64,000 nt of DNA from Halichoerus grypus (taxonomy: Eukaryota; Chordata; Mammalia; Carnivora; Phocidae): positions 5,704,001 to 5,768,000 of the forward strand of contig NC_135717.1 in NCBI RefSeq assembly GCF_964656455.1, written 5' to 3'. The notes below the pieces were generated by a model that did not search any database, had not been told where the DNA came from, and saw only the letters and a program-made list of their open reading frames with translations. The position numbers and the translations under genes were made by a program. Shown here piece by piece: positions 56,401 to 64,000 of the stretch. Position 1 is the first letter of the stretch, and each line of letters begins with the position of its first letter.

Positions 56401-57479
56401 ACTCTAGTTCAGGAGGTGGACAGGAAAACAGGCAAAAATCATAATAGTGTGTTGGGTACTTTGTTAGGAGAAGCTAGGGCCATGAGAAGTGCAGGGAATT
56501 AGCCAATATTAGAGCTAGACTTAACTATAAGACTTTAGGCTGTGCAATTAATCTGAAACTTATCAAAAGATTTATCTATCTCCTGCTTTCTTTTCCACCC
56601 CCTTCCCACCGAACAATATGAAACAATAACTGTCTGCACACTGATTTCAGCCCTCAGATTATTAAGCCTTCCCCAACTTTGGACCTATTAGTTTGGGGGG
56701 GGCGGTTAGGAGTAGAGAGGATTTTGCTTGCAAGAAATTTTTCCATGGGGAAAAGGTATTCTGACCCATTTTATTTCTCCCAGGGCAGAAATAAGTGACA
56801 CTAAATACATTCATACAAATTCCCAGCAGTTCAACAGAGGGTTGTTCTTGAGTGGCAACATTTTTAAACAAGAAGCATGCTTCTGAATAAGGCCCCTTTC
56901 TTCCGAGATACGTTGCAGGTGTTGCAAGCTGCATTTATTACAAAGTGTGAAATGTATCTGTCTGGGAACGGAACCCAAAGACTTTGGTAACTTAGTGATG
57001 ATGGGGGAGGGGGGTGAGATATTGTCATGAAAGAGGAGGAGGTGGAGCCAGGTCCTGGAGGTGGGGGAGAGAGGTCATCACTTTATTGCTCTGTCCATCT
57101 AACATGGTAACCAGGAGCCACTCACTATTCAACCACTCTTCTAGATGGAGTCGTAGGTGAGGTCCAACAGTACTTTTCCCTTCTAAGGCGTCTTGATCCT
57201 GCCCACACCATCTCACTTGGGCATCAAGGCGTTCTGCCCCACTCCCCCTCCTTCTCATCACTGCCCCACCAGGTAGGAGCTGACAGAGATCGTCTGTGGT
57301 CCAGCCTCTGGGTGATGTAGCTGCGGAGCAAATGATCAGGCCCACCACCTCCGAGCAGAACACCGGGGCTTTCCTTTGCTTACAGGGTCTCATTGTCTGT
57401 CTCCGCCTTCGCCTTCCCAAGGCCCCTGCTTACCTCCTCCCCTTTCGAATGGTTAAGAAGGACCCCAGGAAGGGAGGAG

Positions 57480-58660
57480 GGAGGAAACCCCGCCCGGCCT
57501 GCCACATTCAGTTCAGGGATGGACTCTTCCCTGGCCCGACCGCCGCCTGCTAAGGGAGCCCCTCGGGTGCCCAGCCCCCTGCAGCAGCCCCTGCTGTCCC
57601 TCCCCTCCCCTTCCCAGGCCTGCCTCCCGCGCGCATATTTAGGGCAGAAGGGGCCCAAAGACTCCCGGCACCTGCGGGCCTCACCAACCTTGAGGGCGGC
57701 CCCGCCCACCAGGCGGAGGTTTAAAGGGCCAGGCGGACCCACCCGGGCGCAACGCCCCTCCCCGCTCCCGCCGCCCGCCCAGGCCGCACCCACTTGGGGG
57801 CGGTGCGCCCAGACCTATTTCTCCCGCGGCGGGCGCGGCCGCTTTAAGCGGGGGCGGGACTGCACGGCGGCGGTGGCGGCGAGGGCTTCGCTGGGGGTCG
57901 CGGGCTGGGTCTGCGGGAGGCCGGCCGCCGAGATCAGGGTAAGCGCGGGCAGGCGCGGGAGGGCGGCGGAACGGCCCCGGGAGGTGCGCGCGGAGGCCCG
58001 GACCGGTGCGGCGGGGCCCTGGCGTGGGGAGGCCTCTGCGGCGCGGCGGCTCCGCTCAGCGACAGAGGTAGGCTCTGTGTGCCCGGTCCCCAGGCCCTCC
58101 CCTCCCGGCCCCCATGGGTGTCCAGCCCGGCAGGCTGGAGCCGGCGGCCGCCCTGTAGCCTCCGGCTGCTTGGCCGCGCTGGAGAGCTCTGGGAGGCGGA
58201 GGGCTGGCGGCGCGAGAATTGGCCCTCGGCGCTCGCCGTACCACGGCCTGGAGGGCGGACGCTGGGTGTCCGGAGACGGCGACAAAAGGAGGGAAGCGGA
58301 GAGCCGTTTGAGACCGCGGAGAGAGAGTGTGGGGTTGGGGCCCGGTTCCCCCAGAAGCGCCCCCAGGCCAGCCTGGCACCTCCCGGCCTCCACGCAGGCC
58401 CGTGGCTCGCCCGGCCCGGCGCGGAGAGCGAAGGTAGCGGCGAAGACAGCGCCCCCTCTGGCCCGGCGGCGCCGCCTCAGGCTCGGCTCGGCGCGGCGGG
58501 GCGGGGCGGTGGGGCCGTTTGTCGGTGCGCGGGCGCGGCGCCGGCTCCGGCCTTCCCACCTGGGCGGGGACGCGGGGGCCCGACGGAGGCCAGGCCCAGG
58601 CTCTCGGCCCCCGGCGTCTTCGAGTCACTGTCGCACGGACAGGCGCGATGGGCTGTTTTC
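57480..58660. promoter_or_regulatory. CpG island containing the TRRAP promoter
   Basis: Dense CG dinucleotides and GC boxes (GGGGCGGGAC near 57,850, GGGGCGGGGCGG near 58,500) with no TATA box, as expected for a housekeeping gene. It covers the inferred TRRAP first exon and the start of intron 1. A poly-C run near 58,674-58,687 marks its right side. Confidence 0.75.
57850..57938 (+). other. TRRAP: TRRAP exon 1, untranslated (5' end approximate)
   Basis: A consensus donor AGATCAGG|GTAAGC (GT at 57939-57940) ends a GC-rich stretch in the CpG island, upstream of and on the same strand as the TRRAP coding exons. The stretch includes GGCGGCGGTGGCGGCGAGGG and has no ATG, so it would be 5' UTR. The transcription start near 57,850 is a guess from the GC-box position. 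Confidence 0.55.
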
Positions 58661-60213
58661 CCTCCTCAGCCACCCCCCCCCCCCCCCGCCTCCCCTGGCC
58701 CGGCAGGACGCGGGGCCTGGCCTCTTGGGGCCCCGGGGAATGGAAGAGTGGACGACTTTGGTGAAAGAGGGGGTTCAAGCTTTTAAGGAGTTTGGGCACG
58801 ACCACAAGTTTCGTAGGCACGGAGAGGCCATGACCCTGATTCTTGGGTCCCCAGGGATGGGGATGGGGGGCATTCGTGTTTGGAGGAGGGCGTGTGACCT
58901 GAAAGAGGAAGCAGTAGTCAGGTCATCCAGCGGGGCTGACAGAGTCCCCCTCTTCAGTCTCAGGGAGTTTTCCTGCTCTGAGCCGGAGGAGTGCGACAGA
59001 GCAGCGGTCGGCGGCTTCTCTGCATCGGAGAAGTGCTGTGGTGTCTCGAAGAGAGTGGCCCGAAGAAGAGGCTTTGTGGAGTCGGGGGTCCCCATCACTT
59101 GGGGCAGCAGTGTGAGCTGCTAGGAAGGGCTTCCGGTAGGGAGGGCTTTTGAAAGGCCTGCAGAAAGAAGGAGAAAATTAAGTCCTGAAGCTGCCTCTTG
59201 GTGCAGAGTGGAATTAAGCGGTTATATATCCAAGGAAGATGTGTAGAAGCAAATTCACCAGGTTCTCAAACTTTTGTGAGTGCTCTTAAAACAGAAACCG
59301 GCTCTCCCTCTATGTAGGTGTCAGCCTGGAGAGAGAATGCTTCGTGTGGTCATCAACAACCTGAAGCATTTATTCATTCACTCAAGCAGCGTTTTCTAAG
59401 TGCCTACTTTGGGCTAGCTGCAAGCAAAACTTAGGGCTTCCTGGGCCCCTCACTGAACCACAGTCTCTAGGTAGTGCTTGGAGGCCCACCTTTGGCACCT
59501 GGTGATCTTCGTGCACACTGAAGTTTGAGAACCAGTCACCTAGGGTAGAGGTTGCCCAATCCAGTCAGCTGCCTGTTTTTTGTTGTTTTAAGATTTTTAT
59601 TTTTAAGTAATCTCTACACCCAACGTGGGGCTGGAACTTAAAACCCCGAGACCAAGAGTCGCATCTGTGGATTGAGCCTGCTGGGTGCCCCTCAGCTACC
59701 TGTTTTTATACAGCCCATGAACTAAGAATTTTTACGTTTTTAAGTGGTTGAGAAAAAGTTGAAAGAAGAGTAATGTTTCATGACATTTGAGAATTACATG
59801 AAATTCAAATTTCAGTGTCCATAAATATAGTTCTATGGATCACAGCCATGTTCTTTCATTTATGTGTGGTCCGTGGCTGTTTTCTGGCTGTAACAGAGCT
59901 GAGTGGTTGTGATAGAGACCACAAAGGCTGAAATATTTACTGTCTGGCTTATATAGAGAATTTGCCCACCCCTGGCCTAGGGAAAAAAGGATATACAGTG
60001 GGGGGGGGGGGAGTCTTTGTGTATAAAAATAATGTTTAGAAATTAATAGGAAAAATGGATGCAAGTAAATTTTACTTTCAAAAAAGCAGAGGGAATAGTA
60101 TTGTGGGTTAATTAAAAAGTATTTAGCTTAATACATCACGTAGGTAAGATTTTCATAGAGACCGTAAGCCTGTGCCTTCAATAAGTTGGCTCACCATACG
60201 CTTCTTTTCATAG
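57939..60213 (+). other. TRRAP intron 1
   Basis: A 2.3 kb GT-AG intron that begins inside the CpG island. It contains a short Can-SINE (59,581-59,691) and an 11-G run near 60,001. A long open frame across 57,393-59,123 reflects GC content and is not taken as coding. Confidence 0.6.
59581..59691 (-). mobile_element. Short Can-SINE in TRRAP intron 1
   Basis: tRNA-only type, reverse. Duplications TCAGCTGCCTGTTTTT and TCAGCTACCTGTTTTT at 59565-59580 and 59692-59707 differ at one base. Confidence 0.93.
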
Positions 60214-60376
60214 GCTGGGTGAACTCATGGACCTGACACTTTTCTCTTGAGAAACTAACGAACTCAAAAAAAAAAAATGGCATTTGTTGCAACACAGGGG
60301 GCCACAGTGGTTGACCAAACCACTCTGATGAAAAAATACCTTCAGTTTGTGGCAGCTCTCACGGACGTAAATACAC
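60214..60376 (+). CDS. TRRAP: TRRAP exon 2 (63 nt of 5' UTR, then the start codon and residues 1-33)
   Basis: The acceptor is TCTTTTCATAG and the exon starts at 60214. The ATG at 60277 follows a run of twelve A (its own A included) and has A at -3 and G at +4. The coding part is 100 nt and ends AATACAC|GTGAGT. A seven-codon upstream ORF lies in the UTR part. Confidence 0.93.
60227..60250 (+). promoter_or_regulatory. Upstream ORF in the TRRAP 5' UTR (7 codons)
   Basis: ATG GAC CTG ACA CTT TTC TCT TGA lies wholly inside exon 2 and ends 26 nt before the TRRAP ATG. The start context (ACTCATGG) has C at -3 and G at +4, so it is moderate. A role in damping translation is inferred. Confidence 0.5.
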
Positions 60377-60548
60377 GTGAGTTGATCCTTCTTGTTGTTA
60401 AGAAATGCATTATCGTGACTCATTCATCTCAGTTCAAATGAGGTGCACATTGAGATGAATAGCAACATTAACTCTTACCCTAATTTTCCCATTCTCTGCC
60501 TTGTGGAGAAGCAAAGTGATGAGCATTACTAGCTGGAGCCCCAAAGAG

Positions 60549-60596
<48 letters not shown>

Positions 60597-60843
60597 CCTC
60601 GTCTGTGCATGCACACGTATGTCTGGGAGTGTGAGTGTGTGTGACTCGTTATAGGGAACTAGTTATGTGCCTTCTGTTGGACCATGACAGTCAAACTGAT
60701 AAGATCTGATTGCTTCTCTTACTAAATTCAATAATTTTATGAAGATCCTTAACATAATTTCAATTACCTGATGACTTGTCTTGTCATTTACAGCTGATGA
60801 AACGAAGTTAAAAATGATGCAAGAAGTTAGTGAAAATTTTGAG
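60277..60843 (+). CDS. TRRAP: TRRAP, transformation/transcription domain-associated protein (N-terminal part, residues 1-50)
   Basis: Two coding exons, 60277-60376 and 60794-60843, give the first 50 residues, starting MAFVATQGATVVDQ and ending VSENFE. I recognise this as the TRRAP N-terminus. The gene continues past the right edge. TRRAP is a nuclear scaffold of about 3,860 residues in the PIKK family with a catalytically dead kinase domain. It is the activator-binding subunit of the SAGA-type and TIP60/NuA4 histone acetyltransferase complexes. Only the extreme N-terminus, before the HEAT-repeat solenoid, is present here, so no catalytic or binding residue can be judged. Both junctions are GT-AG, with phase 1 then phase 0. 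The next exon, expected to start with Asn-Val-Thr, is not found before 64,000. Confidence 0.96.
60553..60588. repeat. (GT)18 microsatellite in TRRAP intron 2
   Basis: A perfect GT array about 180 bases after TRRAP exon 2. Confidence 0.97.
60794..60843 (+). CDS. TRRAP: TRRAP exon 3 (residues 34-50)
   Basis: A 50-nt exon between the acceptor CATTTACAG and the donor TTTGAG|GTATGA. Its first two bases complete Pro34, and the exon reads DETKLKMMQEVSENFE. It ends in phase 0. Confidence 0.94.
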
Positions 60844-63800
60844 GTATGAGCTTAATATATTTTTTTCATTATGAGGTAAATAATCACGCGTACTTTCCAG
60901 TCGCTTCTCTGTCAGTCTTACCAGTGAGTCAAAAATCGTTCTCTCTGTTAATGTGATTTATTGTATTTCAATACTGAAATTTGATGTGTGTAGTGTTGTC
61001 CAACTTCTTCACACTAGTGACCGTGAACTTCAAGTGACGTTGAGGGATGTTGCTTTGGTTTTGGTGGTTAAGCTTTTTTCCATTTTGAGGCATAAACTTT
61101 CAGGATGCACTCAGACTTACATTGTAGATTCATTACTTTCACGTAATAGAGGGTGTGTTACTGTAGACTGAGAGCACTTGGCGTGACCTTGAGCAGTTCC
61201 TCTCTTCCCCACGTTCCACGATTTCCCGGTGTCCCATGGGTCCTTGGGCTCTGTTCACTTTTCTTCAGTCTTCTCTTTCTCTGGATCAGATGATTTCTAT
61301 TATCTGTCTTCAGGTTTGCTCACTGTTTCTGTGTCCTCTCCAGTTGGCTGAGAGGTTTTAAAGTTTCAGTTTACTTTTTATATTTTTTTCAGTTCTTATA
61401 CTTTCAGTTTTGGAGTTTCCATTTGGTTCTTCTTTCAGGTTTCCCTTCTTCACAGAGATTATCATCGTGTATCAATACCATCTTGTTGTTATTCTTGGAC
61501 ATTTTATAATGACTGCGTTTACAACATTTGGGCTAGATGAGGGTTAATTTCTACTGAATGTGGGTCACATTATCCTGCTTCTTGCATTGTCTAATAGTTT
61601 TTGATAATGTGGCGAATACTGTATTGTGAAGTATAGGGACTCTAGATTCTGACCTCCCTCTGAAGAGTACTGATATTTTGATTGTGATAGGCAGTTCAGT
61701 TCCTAGCTGATCTCCTCGAACATGTGTAGGCTTGGTTTTATGCTGTGGCGTGGAGGATCCGTGGGAAGGCTAAGGTGTTCCCCAGGTCTCTCTAATTTGG
61801 CCGGATTCAGCCTCCAAACTCCAGCTCCCATGGATATCATCACAGGTTGATTTTAGGCCTGGCTTGTTTTAGAGATCTAGAATAGGCTTTCCTCTAGGGC
61901 ACAGTCCTTCCTTAGCTGGATGTCTGGGATGTTAAAGAGGTGGTAGGAAAGTGTTGGCATCGTGTCCAGGCTGGAACCCCACCATCCTCCAACATTGCTG
62001 GACCTCTGATACCTCTTGAGATCTCTCAATCCCAAGCCGTCACTGTCTGGTAAGCTTCAGGTGGTCTTATCTCATCTTACTTATACGTGCAGTCCAGTCC
62101 TCAGTCAAGGTCTCAGAGAAGACCATCCGCTATATTCTCTGGGGCTCTGCTTTGCAGATTCCGGCCACCTGAACTGCTCAGAACTTGTGTTTGCTCCTCG
62201 CTTCAGCAGGACCATCCTGCTCTCCTTGGGTTCCAGCCTGCTGAGCTCCGGTCAGGACATGCGTGCACAGGCCGAGAGCCATGGTGGTCATTATAATCTC
62301 CCCTTCTCATGGAGGCTGTGGTCTAGCCCCTGCCTCTTGTCCAGCACCTGAAAACTGTTGCCTGGTTTTTTGTCCAACTTTATGGTTAGTTTCATGCTGT
62401 TAGTTGCATAGGCAGGAGAGAAAGTCACATTTCTTTTCTTTTTTTTTTTTAAAGTAGGGATAATAAAACATTTCTCAGTTAATGTGATTAAGAACAGCAG
62501 ATAAAATGTTTTTAGCTTCTGGCATGGTCATTTGAATTACAAAGGATCAAATAAATGCTAGTGGGAATGAATCAGTGCCCTACTCTCTGTAGCACTGGGT
62601 AGTATTTCCGTTTGGTGGGAGGTTTTTTTGGTGGTTTTATTTTAAGTAGACATTTTTAAGGACTTGTTGCCTTGAACTGAGCTGGGAAAAAAAATCCCGA
62701 GGTATTTAGAGATTGAGCTAAAGAGCTTTCTCTTCTGCCCAAGCTGCTAACGCAAGCTGTTAAAAAAAAAACAAAAAAGCTAAAAAAAGAGGTGGGAGGC
62801 AGGACATGATGGGCCTGCATTCTGTGTTTCTGGAAGAACTGCTCAGTGAGAACCATAGGCCCAGCGGCTTTGAGAGGGTGGAGTCATGGGGGAGCTGGTG
62901 AGCCCGCAGAAAGCGCGCGTGTGTCCAGCCTCTGAGTGTGGGCACTAAGTGTCCCACCCCTTTCTCTCCTGTCCTGTCTGGCAGTTAGCAAGTTAATTTT
63001 TGACTTTGGTCACAGACACATTGATTAAATTCACAGAACTAAAAGGCAGTGAAGCAGTAAGTGTACTTGGGGCTTTCGAAAATCGTGATTTTGGAAATCC
63101 GTATGATAGAAACGTTGGCCTTCCATGAAATTCAGATGACTGAGCCCTTCAAAGAATTAAATACTAGAATGACCCTCCGTAGGTAATTCTAAATTACCAC
63201 CACTACCACCCCAGAAAAATATCAGAATGAGCTGAGTGAGATTAAAAAAAAAAAAATCCCAGTGGTTTCAGGAGTCTTAGGAACATATTTCACTAAGCAT
63301 TTAGGAATAAAATTGTGGGCTAGGTAAAGGTTCTGTGGGCCATCTTTCAGGACAGGATATAAAGGAACTTTCAAGTTAGAACTCACATGAAAAATTCATA
63401 TGGATCAGAAGGCTGGGGGCTGAGTTGAAATCCTGGCAGAATAACCGGGCAGCTTGTTGAATGAATCTTTTTTATCGGAGGAGTTTGAAACTCTGTTTTG
63501 AAAACTATGGAAGCAGCGGTCGGTATGGGCTTATGTGCAGATGAGCTTGATTTCTTGGTAACCTTGGTAATCTTCCAGTGGAAATCTTCCTTGAATCCTT
63601 GAATGTGGGTATTTTGTAAAAAGTCTTAAGCTTTGGGGCTAAAAGGTGACACACATGGTTCCCGCCCCCAGTGAATTCCCAGCCTGCTTGGGGAGAGGCT
63701 GGGAGGTACCTGAGGGCTTCTCCCACGGTGGTCTGTGTGAATGGAGCCCTGGGTTGGGCCGGGGAGCCTGATACTCAGGCACACGTTCCAAGAATCACAC

Positions 63801-64000
63801 GATTTTCTTTCCTGGCTCCCGTGGCAACACTTTTCTGGTTTTCAGCTGTTTCTCTGTCTCTTTCTTCATAGACTCCTCTTCCAAGATTACCTTATAATGG
63901 TAGACAACCCCACGTCTTTATCTTCAGCCCAGATCAGTGTCTGGAGTTTCAGACACTTGTATTTAATTAACTGCCCAGATGCCTCCTCTCAAGGGCTTGT
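60844..64000 (+). other. TRRAP intron 3 (partial; runs off the window)
   Basis: No further TRRAP exon was found. About 61,250-61,700 reads as the 3' part of an old L1 on the minus strand. From 62,450 to 64,000 I see A- and T-runs and otherwise nothing I can name. Confidence 0.7.
61250..61720 (-). mobile_element. LINE-1 fragment (old L1M type) in TRRAP intron 3
   Basis: T-rich plus-strand phrases such as TTTCAGTTTTGGAGTTTCCATTTGG, GACATTTTATAATGACTGCG and CTTGCATTGTCTAATAGTTTTTG match L1 3' sequence read in reverse. The exact subfamily and edges are uncertain, and it may extend to about 62,350. Confidence 0.55.

Larger units (their letters stand above)
54241..57479. other. Spacer between TMEM130 and TRRAP CpG islands
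   Basis: Holds a MIR (about 55,000-55,170), the three-SINE cluster (55,342-55,857), an L2 piece (56,120-56,400) and unique AT-rich sequence. No exon is seen. Confidence 0.65.

Noticed and set aside
57393..59123. A 576-codon open frame on the plus strand across the TRRAP promoter
   Set aside because: It spans a CpG island, has low-complexity Arg/Pro/Gly/Ala composition, overlaps equally open frames on the other strand and crosses the TRRAP exon 1 donor. GC content alone explains it.
63872..63960. Possible further TRRAP exon after TTTCTTCATAG
   Set aside because: The acceptor looks usable, but the translation does not match the expected next TRRAP residues (Asn-Val-Thr start) and no fitting donor follows.

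Overview
The window is mammalian nuclear DNA from a carnivoran. It contains at least a dozen tRNA-Lys-type Can-SINEs. Each has a tRNA-like head (GGGGCACCTGGGTGGCTCAG), a CT-rich middle, an A/T-rich tail and usually clear target-site duplications. The dog-specific SINEC_Cf head and the cat-type SINE body were not seen, so a non-canid caniform (bear, seal or mustelid group) is the best guess. MIR, L2, L1 and MLT1-like LTR fragments supply the usual older mammalian background.

Layout. From 1 to about 37,300 the sequence is intergenic. I found no protein-coding exon there, only dispersed repeats, simple repeats, an isolated CpG-rich block (about 21,340-21,740), a few CTCF-like words and three AT-rich stretches that look like conserved non-coding DNA. 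From about 37,300 to 53,900 lies a complete minus-strand gene, TMEM130. Its eight coding exons all have GT-AG junctions and consistent phases, and they join to a 423-residue type I membrane protein with a signal peptide, a PKD domain (WDFGDG motif), one transmembrane segment and a short Cys-rich cytoplasmic tail. Its promoter lies in a CpG island at about 53,230-54,240. After about 3.6 kb of spacer comes a second CpG island (about 57,480-58,660) holding the untranslated first exon of TRRAP on the plus strand. TRRAP coding exons 2 and 3 (60,277-60,376 and 60,794-60,843) give residues 1-50, and the gene runs off the right edge.

The two genes are divergent (head to head), with starts about 4.1 kb apart. 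The TMEM130-TRRAP order matches human 7q22.1 as I recall it, where NPTX2 lies on the far side of TMEM130; no NPTX2 exon is visible here. The genes are not functionally linked: TMEM130 is a little-studied membrane glycoprotein, while TRRAP is the PIKK-family scaffold of histone acetyltransferase complexes.

I did not find a new biological system. The most notable items are nested and head-to-tail retroposon structures, an isolated CpG-rich block, candidate conserved elements, sorting and WW-binding motifs in the TMEM130 tail, and a short upstream ORF plus a 12-A run just before the TRRAP start codon. Repeat-family names come from recognition by eye, and their edges are approximate unless a target-site duplication is quoted.
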